This document shows positions 33,769 through 42,242 of a stretch of 45,704 nucleotides of DNA, piece after piece. The notes beneath the pieces were generated by a model, which saw only the letters and a program-made list of their open reading frames with translations, searched no databases and was not told the DNA's origin. The stretch's first letter is position 1; each line of letters starts with the position of its first letter. Source of the stretch: Acidilobaceae archaeon (lineage in GTDB: Archaea > Thermoproteota > Thermoprotei_A > Sulfolobales > Acidilobaceae); NCBI GenBank assembly GCA_027046245.1, contig JALTZJ010000048.1, positions 1 through 45,704 on the forward strand. Direction: 5' to 3'. The translations under genes and the position numbers were made by a program.

Positions 33769-36700
33769 CTACATGCTTGAATACTTGGCTAGAAGCTTTG
33801 CAAGCAGCTTCGAGGCCTCCTCACTACTAATCCTCTTTACAGGATCAACTTCGAGCATAGCCGCTAGCACCCCTTTCACGTCCTCGGGCTCTACTAGGCC
33901 TAGGACCTCCTCTAGGGTTGAATCTGCTTCTGATCCGTCTACTGCTTCGCCTGTCAGCAGGTATAGTATGAGGTTCCCGAGCTGGTACACGTCTGCCCTG
34001 TTCTCTAGGCCCCTGCTCTTGGCCGCTAGCATGAGGTCCCTGTAGACCTGCTCTGGGGCCCTCCAGCCGGGGGTGTAGTGACCTGGCAAGCCGCTCCTCG
34101 AGGAGACCGCTGATAGGAGCTTTACTACGCCGCTGAAGTCGCCTAGCTTCGGCGTGCCCCTCCTTAGGAAGACGTTAGCCGGCTTTATGTCGCCGTGGAC
34201 TACTCCCCTCGAGTGGATGTAGCGGAGGGCGTCCGCCAGCACGGCTCCAACGGTGAGTGCCTCCCTCAGCCCGGGCTGCCAGCCGTGGTCTAGCTGCCAC
34301 TGGAGTGAGCCCTGGTCTGCGTACTCGTAGACCATGACGGGCGCGTTCCTGGAGTAGGCTAGGAGCCTCACTATCCCAGGGTGGCCGGGCTTCATGAGGG
34401 CCGCCACAGCCTCCACACGCCTCAGGTAGCTCCTCACCAGCCTCTCGCTCACGCTAGGCAGCACGCCCTCCTCAACCACGCTCCTCAGGTTGACGGGCAC
34501 CTTGACAACCACCGGCTCCCCACCGCTAATAGGGGCGCCGTGGCAGCGGTAGGCGCAGCCCCAGCCCCCGCAGCCGAGGAGGCAGCACCCGAGCCCCCTC
34601 CAGCCCTCGCCCAGCACCTCGCTTAGATCAGCGGAGCCGCCGCCGCTACAGCCATAACCCTCCACTAAACCACCAACGCGGAGGCCAGTGATATCCGCGA
34701 GCCACGGGCTAATATCCTCCTTCAGGGGCTCCACTACAGGCCGCGCCCTAAGCTGTCCTCCACGGGGGCCAGCTAGTTGCGGGGCCTGCCGCGGCGTTAC
34801 CATGGCTATAGTCTTGACGGCAACTTCATTCTCCTCATCTATGCCGGGTATCCACACTTTAACGGTGACATCGAGGGGCACGCTTCCGGGGGTGTCTATC
34901 TTGAGCGTTGCATTAGCTTCAAGGCACCCACCTGGTTTTAGCAGCTTACTCTCCTGGTCTAGGACCGCGCACTCAACATTCTCAGAACAGCCTATAGGCA
35001 CAGCCTTAAGCGGCACGTTAGACTTGTTACACACCTGGATTTTACAAGCGCTGTACACGCCCTCAGCGAGACTACCAATTATCGCGACACTGACAGCCTT
35101 CTTGAGGAACTCCTCGGTGTTCTCGGAGGCTTCTATCCAGTCTTTTAGGGCTCTAGCAGAGGCCTCAATGAATCTCCACTCACGGTACTCCTCCAGCTCT
35201 TCTAGAGTCGAGAGTAGCCTACTAACTTCACGATGCTTCTTTACAGCCGGCTTGCTCTTGAGCGTGTCTAGAAGCTCCTTAACCACGGTCTTCACGTTCT
35301 CATCTCCAAGCTCCTCTACACCATCGTAAATGAAGCCAAGCATCTGGGGTACACTCATCCACGTGAGTCTACTTAGCTTCTCAGCTAGCTCCACAGCCAC
35401 ATCGTCATAGTATATCTTACGTATGACCTCGTCAAAATTGCTGGGGGCAATAGCCTTGTCGATAAGCCTCGATAACCGCGACAGGCAATCATTAACGCCG
35501 CCGCACCTAGCCTCTACCTTGCACTTCTCCCCCGCAGGGCTCAGCACCTCTACACTGCTAGAGGAGGCAACAGCAATCCTAGCCCCCTCAGGGCTCCACG
35601 CGAGGCTACGGAGGCGACTGACTAGCACGATCTTACTCCACAGTTGAACCCCTTCACGATCCAGCACAGCAACAACGCCGGAGTACAAACCAGCAGCTAT
35701 CCTCGTACCGCTAGGATTCCAAGCAACCGAGTAGACGTAGTCGCGGAGATCTAGGCTACGGCCGGCTTCCTCGCCTGAGTCCGTGAATACCAGGACCCTT
35801 CCGTGAACGCCTTTAGCGTACCAGCTAGCAGCGGCTGCTAGCCTATTGCCCTCGGGACTCCAGGAGATGCTCTTAACAAAGCCCCCCGGCCCCCTTCTAC
35901 GCCACACGATGTTACCCGTATTATCTAGAACCACTACGTCCCCGTCCACGCCCACCGCTACTAAGTCGCGGCTCCACGACACGCTCCACGCATAATCGCC
36001 TAGCCCATCGACACTCCACAGCTCCTCCCCCTCGCGGGAAAGGATAACCACTCCGCCCCCGCTAGCGACTGCCAGCCTAGAGCCGTCGGGGCTCCAGGAA
36101 ACACTCCTGATAGGCCTGAGAGAGTCCTTTAGTAGCCGTGCGTTTGCTAGCTCCTTCTCGCTGTAAGAGGAGAAGAGGCGGAGGTGACTGCCTCCTCCAG
36201 CCGCAATCACCTCTCCATCAGGGCTCCACGCTACCGAGTCAACTGTGTCATCCCATTTACCGCTCTTACTCCAAAGAACGTCACCATCCTCATCAATGAC
36301 TATAAAGGAGTCGTAGAGCCCTACGGCTATCTTCCTTCCACTGGGATCCCATGCAACGCTATAGGCGCCACCCTCGGAGGAGGGGTTCTTCTTGAATGTT
36401 CGCCTAGCCAGGTACAGAGATGAATAACGCCTCTTCAACTCGTCACTACTTAGCCTATCACCAGCTATAACTTCTAGGAGATCGCCTCCTCCAGTAAGGG
36501 CCCTAGTAAGGGCGTCCAGCCCCTCACGGCCCCGCGCAGCCTTCAGAGCCTCTAGGTAGAGGCTCCTGCAGTCGCCTGAGAGCCAGTACCTAGACTTTAG
36601 CCTCGAGAGAAGCTCCTCGACCTCGCCGGGCTGTAGGAGATCTAGTAGGCTGCTAGCGGCGGAAGCCTCCAGTGTCGTGAGTCTAGGATGCTGTGTTGGG

Positions 36701-37194
36701 GCGAGGGAGAGGAGCTTCTCGGCTATGCCTCGTGTAGGCGGCTCTAGGCGTGATACTACTTCAGTGTTAGCAGCGTAGGTCTCCACTCTCTCTATGAATG
36801 AGTAGGGGTTGTCTGCTATCTCCTCGGGATCCAGCTTTATGGGTGCATTTAGGGCCTGCGCCTTCCTGTAGGCATCCCGCAGCTTCTCCCTAGTCTCCGC
36901 GTCTATATATAGTGTGGCTTCAGCCACTAGATCGGCTTCTCCACTGAGTAGCAGCTCCACTAGGGACTGCTTAATTCTGGCATCACTCAGGCTATCCCTG
37001 AGAATCTCTACTAGGTTTTCTGTGCTCCCGTCTCCTACTAGGCCGCTGGCTAGTATCTCCTCTAGTATCCTCAGGGCTGCGTGTGGATTGTCTTCTAGTG
37101 CTTGCCGTATTATTTTAGCGGCTGTCCTGCGCTTCACAGGCCTTTCAAGGTCTTTTACGGCATTGAGTAGCTTATCTTTTAACTCGGCGTTCAT
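33769..37194 (-). CDS. Large beta-propeller / Ser-Thr protein kinase fusion
   Basis: This 1141-residue protein has: residues 1-270, a helical region with HEAT-like repeats; about 275-560, WD40-like blades marked by repeats of VAWSPDG/VSWSPDG/VAWNPSG; about 570-720, helical; about 725-820, a beta domain (VSVAIIGSLAEGVYSACKI onward, CNKSNVPLKAVPIGC); about 870-1138, a protein kinase. The kinase shows VVVKVP (Lys), VHGDIKPANVFL (HGD catalytic loop near 999), LGDFSGVVKLL (DFS for DFG) and PGWRAPEQVY. The glycine loop region is unusually Cys-rich. There is no signal peptide or membrane segment. It is probably an intracellular sensor kinase; its target is unknown. Confidence 0.9.
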   Translation of the reverse strand: MNAELKDKLLNAVKDLERPVKRRTAAKIIRQALEDNPHAALRILEEILASGLVGDGSTENLVEILRDSLSDARIKQSLVELLLSGEADLVAEATLYIDAETREKLRDAYRKAQALNAPIKLDPEEIADNPYSFIERVETYAANTEVVSRLEPPTRGIAEKLLSLAPTQHPRLTTLEASAASSLLDLLQPGEVEELLSRLKSRYWLSGDCRSLYLEALKAARGREGLDALTRALTGGGDLLEVIAGDRLSSDELKRRYSSLYLARRTFKKNPSSEGGAYSVAWDPSGRKIAVGLYDSFIVIDEDGDVLWSKSGKWDDTVDSVAWSPDGEVIAAGGGSHLRLFSSYSEKELANARLLKDSLRPIRSVSWSPDGSRLAVASGGGVVILSREGEELWSVDGLGDYAWSVSWSRDLVAVGVDGDVVVLDNTGNIVWRRRGPGGFVKSISWSPEGNRLAAAASWYAKGVHGRVLVFTDSGEEAGRSLDLRDYVYSVAWNPSGTRIAAGLYSGVVAVLDREGVQLWSKIVLVSRLRSLAWSPEGARIAVASSSSVEVLSPAGEKCKVEARCGGVNDCLSRLSRLIDKAIAPSNFDEVIRKIYYDDVAVELAEKLSRLTWMSVPQMLGFIYDGVEELGDENVKTVVKELLDTLKSKPAVKKHREVSRLLSTLEELEEYREWRFIEASARALKDWIEASENTEEFLKKAVSVAIIGSLAEGVYSACKIQVCNKSNVPLKAVPIGCSENVECAVLDQESKLLKPGGCLEANATLKIDTPGSVPLDVTVKVWIPGIDEENEVAVKTIAMVTPRQAPQLAGPRGGQLRARPVVEPLKEDISPWLADITGLRVGGLVEGYGCSGGGSADLSEVLGEGWRGLGCCLLGCGGWGCAYRCHGAPISGGEPVVVKVPVNLRSVVEEGVLPSVSERLVRSYLRRVEAVAALMKPGHPGIVRLLAYSRNAPVMVYEYADQGSLQWQLDHGWQPGLREALTVGAVLADALRYIHSRGVVHGDIKPANVFLRRGTPKLGDFSGVVKLLSAVSSRSGLPGHYTPGWRAPEQVYRDLMLAAKSRGLENRADVYQLGNLILYLLTGEAVDGSEADSTLEEVLGLVEPEDVKGVLAAMLEVDPVKRISSEEASKLLAKLLAKYSSM

Positions 37195-37275
37195 TGCGCA
37201 TGAATACCCGTTATTTTCTTGGCATGGATGTGATGGGTATTAAATTGTTTTATCGACATTATTCTTCTAGTTATA

Positions 37276-38400
37276 CTACTTCCTCGGGGGGCTGAGTGCT
37301 TCTAGGAGTATGTCGATCTCTTCTTTTGTGTTGTAGAAGTGGGGTGAAACCCTTACTCTGCCTGGCCGCGGGCTCACAATTACCCCCTTCACCGCTAGCC
37401 GGGCTGCTAGCTCGTAGGGATCCCTGTGCCTGAAGACTACGATGCCCGCTCTTCTATCCCTGGGTGTGATGACCTCGTAGCCTAGCCCTTCTAGACCGTC
37501 TATTAGCCTCTCGACTAGCCTGCCCGTATGGCTCTCGTAGCGGTCGGGGGCGTTGTACTCCCTTAGGAGCCTCAACGCTGCTAGGGTGCCCTCGAATGCT
37601 ACCGCGGGCCATGTGCCCCACTCTAGCAGCTTGGCATCCCTTGCCGGCCTCAGGCTCCTCGTGTCGAAGGGCCTCTCGAATAGTCTCTCGCCTCTATGCA
37701 TCCGCTCTATCACGCTATCCTCTACCGCCATCCAGCCAGAGAGCATGGGGTCTAGCCTGTCGAGTAGCTCCCTGGAGACGTATGTGAAGCCCGCGCCGTG
37801 GGGGCCCATTAGCCACTTGTAGCTGCCCGTGAGGAGAGCGTCTACCCCTAGCTTCTTCACGTCCACGGGCTTCACTCCTACCAGGTGGAAGGCGTCCGTT
37901 ACTAGCAGTGCTCCGTGCTCGTGGGCTATCCTTGCAAGCTCCTTCAGGTTCTCCTCGTACCCTGTCACCCAGCTAACAGCGTCAGCCACTACAAGCACGG
38001 TCTCATCATCTATAGCCCTCTCCCAGTCCTCCAGGCCGGGCCCGGGCTCCCGAGAGTCTAGGATTACCACGTCGCTGAGGAGCCCCCTGCGCCTGAGGCC
38101 GTGGAGGCTATAGTAGGTCGTGGGGAAGTTGTAAGGTCCTGCAACTGCCTTGCCGCCCTTCAGGGGGAGGCTTGACAGGAGAGCGTTGTACCCGTATGTG
38201 ACTCCGGGGACCGCAGCTACCTCTTCAAGCGAGGCCCCTATGAGATCGGCGAAGAGGTGTCTAGCCTCGACTATATGTTCGAGCGCCTCGTCCCACGGCT
38301 CCCCCCTCTCGGCCCACAAGCCTAGGAAGCGTTCTACAGCATCTATCACCGGCCTGCTAAGAGGGCCCGCCCCCGCATTATCTAGGTAGACCTTCTCCAT
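37276..38400 (-). CDS. Class V aminotransferase (cysteine desulfurase / isopenicillin-N epimerase-like)
   Basis: The PLP enzyme of about 374 residues has VYLDNAGAGPLSRPVIDAVE at the N terminus, YNFPTTYYSLHGLRRRG, VLVVADAVSWVTGYEENLKE, ALLVTDAFHLVGVKPVDV and TGSYKWLMGPHGAGFTYVSR with the PLP Lys. C-terminal SPRPGRVRVSPHFYNTKEEI is typical of this fold-type I family. No Cys-loop typical of IscS is visible, so it may be a lyase, kynureninase-like or aminotransferase enzyme. ATG 38400 fits the family N terminus. TTG starts at 38442 or 38463 are possible because upstream sequence stays open. Confidence 0.85.
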   Translation of the reverse strand: MEKVYLDNAGAGPLSRPVIDAVERFLGLWAERGEPWDEALEHIVEARHLFADLIGASLEEVAAVPGVTYGYNALLSSLPLKGGKAVAGPYNFPTTYYSLHGLRRRGLLSDVVILDSREPGPGLEDWERAIDDETVLVVADAVSWVTGYEENLKELARIAHEHGALLVTDAFHLVGVKPVDVKKLGVDALLTGSYKWLMGPHGAGFTYVSRELLDRLDPMLSGWMAVEDSVIERMHRGERLFERPFDTRSLRPARDAKLLEWGTWPAVAFEGTLAALRLLREYNAPDRYESHTGRLVERLIDGLEGLGYEVITPRDRRAGIVVFRHRDPYELAARLAVKGVIVSPRPGRVRVSPHFYNTKEEIDILLEALSPPRK

Positions 38401-38548
38401 GGTTATAGGTATAAGGATCCTAACCCCATCGAGCCAGCTCAACCCAGAACACCGTCCGGCCAAGATAGGAGGCCGCTGCCAGGGTTAACAGGGACGTTTA
38501 TACACGTATATCCATACAGTCTACCAACACGGGGGTGTAGGCACGGCA

Positions 38549-39016
38549 TTGCGGCTAGGCTCAAAGGGCAAACCCACACTACTATTCCTATACGCCCACC
38601 TACTCCACCCAGAACGCCTCAAAGAAGCGGGGATAACAGGGGCCACGGGTTCATGTATACCAGCAAAGGTGAGGGGCTACTGTACAAAGCTCGCTGACAA
38701 CGGCTGCAGGGCATCACTCGTAGCAGGCAACGGCTGCCCCTCAGGGGAAGCAATAGGCATAATCTGCAGCGCCAGCCCAGACGCCACCCAACACCTAAGA
38801 GAGGGTATAGGGCTAATCAAAGTGGAAGCAAAGCCAATAATGCAGGGCCTTCAACCCATAGAGGCAAGCGCCCTACAATACGAGGAGTCCTCTGACTGCA
38901 CCGACCCAATAAGAAGCCTAGGGGAGGCATTATGCTTCTGGGAGGCAAGCATGAAAGGCTTCAAAGACATGTATCTGAAAGGCGTTACACAAGTCAAATT
39001 GAATATCAACTGTTAA
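38549..39016 (+). CDS. Cys-rich protein, gamma-glutamylcyclotransferase-like (tentative)
   Basis: This 155-residue protein begins with LLFLYAHLLHPERLKEAGI, similar in pattern to the GGCT/AIG2 opening (YGSN-type, then PERL), followed by PAKVRGYCTKLADNGCRASL and an EAIGIICSAS strand, again in GGCT order. The family's catalytic Glu cannot be located with certainty. Eight cysteines in 155 residues is unusual. TTG 38549 follows GGGGGTG by 11 nt, and GTTTATAC near 38495 is a plausible TATA box. It lies divergent from the aminotransferase and before an AT-rich island. Confidence 0.5.
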   Translation: MRLGSKGKPTLLFLYAHLLHPERLKEAGITGATGSCIPAKVRGYCTKLADNGCRASLVAGNGCPSGEAIGIICSASPDATQHLREGIGLIKVEAKPIMQGLQPIEASALQYEESSDCTDPIRSLGEALCFWEASMKGFKDMYLKGVTQVKLNINC

Positions 39017-39948
39017 ATCAGAGGCCTTAACTCCTAAACCGAAATATAATGGAAACAGAGTATTGAAAGGGGTAAAGAGTTAAGAGTATTAGAGGCAGCA
39101 GAGTTATAGTAGAGGTTTCAATCTTAATAAAATAAATATTACAAGGAAGGTGAATGAATACATTGAAAAAGATCAAAACTAGAAAAAAATAAAAATTGAA
39201 ATCGAGACGCCAGCTATAGATATAGAGATAGACGGAAAAACTATCAAGGAAATATCTGAACTTATCAAATATGATTTAATTAAATTATATATAAATAAAG
39301 CAGGATTATCGGAGGATGAAGCTGAATGTCTGAAAAAGAAATTAGAAGAAAAACTAAAGAAAAGGGTAGAGAATGCTGTAAGGAGGAGCAATTTATCGAC
39401 GAGGCAAGAGAATATAGATTCACAGTTGCTGGGAATATAGCAATAGTTATAGATACCAAATATACTAATATCTGCTCTCTTGAAAGATAAAGGGTATACT
39501 AGGGAAGTGCTATTAAAGCTAAAGGCCAGAAATTTTAAAATCTACGCTCCTGAAGAGTCAATTGAAGAAGTATTTAATGTTACAGATGAGCTTGTGAGAA
39601 GGAGAGCTAAAAGAGAAGAGATGCACGATCCAAAAGATTACAAAATATAAGGAATGAATTTATATTTTTAATGTTTCAGTTACTTGCCATGATTAACGTT
39701 ATCCTGCTGGAGAAGGCCGAGACAAATATATATTTAATAAAAATAAATGTAATAAAACTAGTCAAAGATTATAAAGATGGCCTTTTGTTGCAGCAGCACT
39801 TTATTTACGATCTGCATTAAGAATTGGAACGGTATATATCTTGACTTGGAATAAGAAAGACTATATCATAGAGAAACTCGAGCCTCTTAACGTGCATGTT
39901 GTTAAACCTGACGAGGTAGAAGGGCTGCTACTCTAGCGGTTCTAGTAG
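39017..39948. other. AT-rich island
   Basis: Base composition drops sharply to roughly 30-35% GC by eye, with long A runs, against GC-rich flanks. It lies between the GGCT-like gene and the 3' end of tRNA-Pro. The only recognisable content is the broken PIN-domain gene described separately. I see no integrase, direct repeat of the tRNA end or inverted repeats. The first 130 bp hold nothing I recognise. Confidence 0.7.
39154..39936 (+). pseudogene. Frameshifted PIN-domain (VapC-like) nuclease with helical N-terminal part
   Basis: Starting at ATG 39154 (GGAAGGTGA just upstream), peptides of one family appear in successive frames: MNTLKKIKTRKK, then IEIETPAIDIEIDGKTIKE and LIKYDLIKLYINKAGLSEDE (helical part), then EYRFTVAGNIAIVIDT, then LISALLKDKGYTREVLLKL and IYAPEESIEEVF, then a weak stretch, then PFVAAALYLRSALRIGTVYI, LTWNKKDYIIEKLEPLN and VVKPDEVEGLLL. 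This is a complete PIN order (DTN core, acidic helix, FVAAAL, TWNKKD). One extra A near 39460 breaks DTN. At least four frame changes are needed, so it is non-functional. It may have been one gene or an antitoxin-toxin pair. Confidence 0.8.
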
Positions 39949-40026
39949 TGGTGGGGCCGCGGGGATTTGAACCCCGGACCACGGGGTCCCAAGCCCCGCA
40001 TCCTAGCCAGGCTAGACGACGGCCCC
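39949..40026 (-). tRNA. tRNA-Pro (TGG), CCA encoded
   Basis: On the minus strand, acceptor GGGGCCG pairs with CGGCCCC, followed by A and CCA. The anticodon stem CGGGG/CCCCG encloses CTTGGGA, giving anticodon TGG. The T arm is CGGGG-TTCAAAT-CCCCG. There is no intron; length is 78 nt with CCA. It lies 4 bp downstream of tRNA-Ser on the same strand, so the two are likely one transcript. Confidence 0.92.
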
Positions 40027-40030
40027 ACCC

Positions 40031-40165
40031 TGGCGCCGGGGGCGGGATTCGAACCCGCGCGCCCCTCGCGGGGCAACGGGTCTCTCGTGCGGCGGCAAAC
40101 CCCTGGGCTCCCCTCCTATTATGCCACCTCGAGCCCGCCGCCTTGGGCCGCTCGGCCACCCCGGC
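40031..40165 (-). tRNA. tRNA-Ser (CGA), intron-containing, CCA encoded
   Basis: Acceptor GCCGGGG pairs with CCCCGGC, followed by G and CCA (40033-40031). The D arm begins GCCGAG. The anticodon stem GCGGG/CCCGT encloses CT-CGA-G and A, anticodon CGA. The long variable arm (GCCCC-GCGA-GGGGC) marks a class II tRNA and the T arm is GCGGG-TTCGAAT-CCCGC. A 46-nt intron (40082-40127) follows position 37. The mature length is about 89 nt. Confidence 0.88.
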
Positions 40166-40252
40166 GCTCCTGCCGATTGTGTCTTGTTTTCTCGGCTGCG
40201 CTTTATTATCCTTCGGGGTTTGGGGTGTTATTCTGAGGGGGTGCCTTGTATA

Positions 40253-40810
40253 TTGGTGTCTCGTAGGGGTTTCAGTGGCGTGGTTAGGCTGCTGCTTGAC
40301 AGGGGGTTCAGGTTTACTGTGATCGGGGGTACTGTGGTAGAGCTCGCCCTTGGCAGCAAGGATTTAGGGGAGGATGTTGATGTGTTTGGTGAGGAGCCTA
40401 GTCCCTTGTTTGAGGATGAGTACCGGTTGTTGGCTGAGGAGTTTGGGTGGGTGGTTGGCCAGACCTGGATTGGGACTCCCCGAGTTGTCGCCCGGTTTGA
40501 GGGTGAGGAGGTTCCTGTTGAGTTTTACGATAATCTCCACGATTTCTATGTGCCTCCCGAGATGCTTGAGAGAGCTGAGAGGGTTAGGGTCGATGGTGTT
40601 AGGGTTCGTATGGTGAGGCTAGAGGATCATGTAGTTTTGAAGGCCCACGCCGGTCGGGGCGTCGACTTGGAGAGGTTAAAGGAAATAGCTAGGCTAGTCA
40701 AGAGGGGGAAGCTCAGTATCGATAAGAGGGCTGTGCTTGAGGCTGCATCGCTCTTCGGCGACGAGGAGAGAGTTATAGTGAGGAGGCTTAGGGAGGCGGG
40801 CCTGCTTTGA
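40253..40810 (+). CDS. Nucleotidyltransferase-fold protein
   Basis: From TTG 40253 this protein of about 185 residues shows FRFTVIGGTVVELALGSKDL and GEDVDVFGEEPS, i.e. a GG(T/S) loop and DxD acids of a minimal nucleotidyltransferase fold. VEFYDNLHDFYVPPEMLER, RMVRLEDHVVLKAHAGRGVD and LERLKEIARLV follow, as in DUF6036-type or AbiEii-like proteins. Substrate is unknown. A GCTTTATTAT promoter-like element is at 40199-40208 and GAGGGGG at 40235-40241. GTG 40241 and GTG 40256 are alternatives; farther upstream the frame is antisense to tRNA-Ser. It overlaps the pyk start by TTGA. Confidence 0.72.
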   Translation: MVSRRGFSGVVRLLLDRGFRFTVIGGTVVELALGSKDLGEDVDVFGEEPSPLFEDEYRLLAEEFGWVVGQTWIGTPRVVARFEGEEVPVEFYDNLHDFYVPPEMLERAERVRVDGVRVRMVRLEDHVVLKAHAGRGVDLERLKEIARLVKRGKLSIDKRAVLEAASLFGDEERVIVRRLREAGLL

Positions 40811-42192
40811 GGCGGGGCCTTGTAAAGGTTGTGGCTACCCTGGGCCCCGCCACTAGGGATCCAGGTGTAGTGCGTCACATGCTGGGCCTGGGGGTTGCCG
40901 GTTTCAGGGTCAACTTCAGTCATGGAGGTCCGGGTGAGTGGGACGAGCTGGTCTCTATAGCTAGGAGGGCTGAGGGGGAGGCAGGCGTAAGGGCTGCCTT
41001 GATGGGAGACCTGGAGGGGCCTAGGGTTAGGACTAGTAATGGTGAGGCCGTGAGGCTCGAGAAGGGCTCAATAGTCACTCTGGGCTTAGGCCAGGGGGAT
41101 GTGCCTGTCGACGCTAGAGAGTTCTTTGACGTGCTAGAGGAGGGCGACACCGTCCTAGCTGACGACGGCAAGATAGTGCTTCAAGTCGAGTCGGTCGAGG
41201 GGCTCCTAGCAAGGGCCCGCGTCGTCGAGGGCGGATTACTAGGGCCTAGGAAAGGTGTCGTCATCAGCGGCAAGGAGCCGGAGATGCCTATGGTGACTCA
41301 GAAGGACAAGGAGAGCATACGATACGCCGCCTCCAGGGGATTCAGCCACGTACTCCTCAGCTACACGCGGGGCCCAGAGCATGTGGAGCTGGTCAGGAGC
41401 CTCCTGCGCCGCGCAGGAGCTCCTCAGGCGAGGGTGCTTGCCAAGATAGAGACGCCTCGAGGCGTTGAGAGGGCCCGGGAGATAGCTGAGGCCAGCGACG
41501 GCGTAGTAGTGGCTAGAGGCGACCTAGGGATGCATTACAGCCTTGACGATCTACCCATGGTTGTAAAGAAGATAGTTGAGGCCGCTCGCAGGGAGTACAA
41601 GCCCGTGGTGATGGCGACGGAGTTCCTCCAGAGCATGATAGAGAGGCCGATACCCACTAGGAGCGAGATAGTAGATATATACGAAGCCGTCAACATGGGG
41701 GTGGACGGCCTCATGCTCACCAGCGAGACAGCAGTAGGCCGCTACCCGGCGAGGGCAGTGTACTGGATGGTAAGAGCGAGCAGTAAGGCGCTGAACTACC
41801 TCTACGCCAGCGGCTGGCGCCCGTGGATCCCAGAGCCCCGAGGGAGCCTCTACAAGCTAGCACGAGGCCTCGTAGAGATGGTAGAGAGCCTGGGAGCAAC
41901 ACTAGTAGTCTACAGCAAGAGCGGGAGACTAGCAGCCAGAATAGCCTCCTTCAGGCCAAGCAGGCCCTTCTACGTCGGCGTCCCGAGCGAGGCCGTAGAG
42001 AGGGGAATAAGACACCTCTGGGGCGCTGAGCCAGTGGTGGTAGGCGACTACAGCTACGAAGACGGGCTAAAAGCCACGGTGTCAACGCTAGTAAAGCAGG
42101 GCTACTTAGGCGAGGACGACCTAGTAGTCGAGGCCGCCTGGAGCAGCGAGGAAAACGTCTACATGGTAAGAGTAAGGAACATACTAGTATGA
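40807..42192 (+). CDS. pyk: Pyruvate kinase
   Basis: This 461-residue enzyme has KVVATLGPATRDPGVVRHML, the GFRVNFSHGGPGEWDEL substrate Arg/Ser region, LMGDLEGPRVRTSNGE, the B domain, VLAKIETPRGVERAREIAEA with the catalytic Lys, VVVARGDLGMHYSLDDLPMV and VVMATEFLQSMIERPIPTRS, DIYEAVNMGVDGLMLTSETA. It transfers phosphate from PEP to ADP in glycolysis. It starts at TTG in a TTGA overlap with the nucleotidyltransferase-like gene. The C-terminal allosteric domain is present. Confidence 0.97.
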   Translation: MRRGLVKVVATLGPATRDPGVVRHMLGLGVAGFRVNFSHGGPGEWDELVSIARRAEGEAGVRAALMGDLEGPRVRTSNGEAVRLEKGSIVTLGLGQGDVPVDAREFFDVLEEGDTVLADDGKIVLQVESVEGLLARARVVEGGLLGPRKGVVISGKEPEMPMVTQKDKESIRYAASRGFSHVLLSYTRGPEHVELVRSLLRRAGAPQARVLAKIETPRGVERAREIAEASDGVVVARGDLGMHYSLDDLPMVVKKIVEAARREYKPVVMATEFLQSMIERPIPTRSEIVDIYEAVNMGVDGLMLTSETAVGRYPARAVYWMVRASSKALNYLYASGWRPWIPEPRGSLYKLARGLVEMVESLGATLVVYSKSGRLAARIASFRPSRPFYVGVPSEAVERGIRHLWGAEPVVVGDYSYEDGLKATVSTLVKQGYLGEDDLVVEAAWSSEENVYMVRVRNILV

Positions 42193-42211
42193 CGCATTAA
42201 TAGGGAGACGG

Positions 42212-42228
42212 CCTCCCCCGGGGGGAGG
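42212..42228. terminator. GC hairpin between convergent genes
   Basis: CCTCCCC and GGGGAGG are perfect inverted repeats in the short gap between the convergent pyk and phosphoribosyltransferase genes. The symmetry would serve both strands. No strong T run follows, and archaeal terminators rely on T runs, so termination is only a possibility. Confidence 0.3.
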
Positions 42229-42242
42229 AAGCCTCCTCCTCT

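Noticed and set aside
39949-40165. att-type duplication of the tRNA-Pro or tRNA-Ser 3' end
   Set aside because: I looked for a second copy of the tRNA end near the AT-rich island and did not see one by eye; a computed search could still find a short one.
39948-40322. Plus-strand open frames over the tRNA-Pro/Ser genes with GFEPRTTGSQ-like peptides
   Set aside because: These are antisense translations of conserved tRNA T arms and acceptors, a classic false gene.
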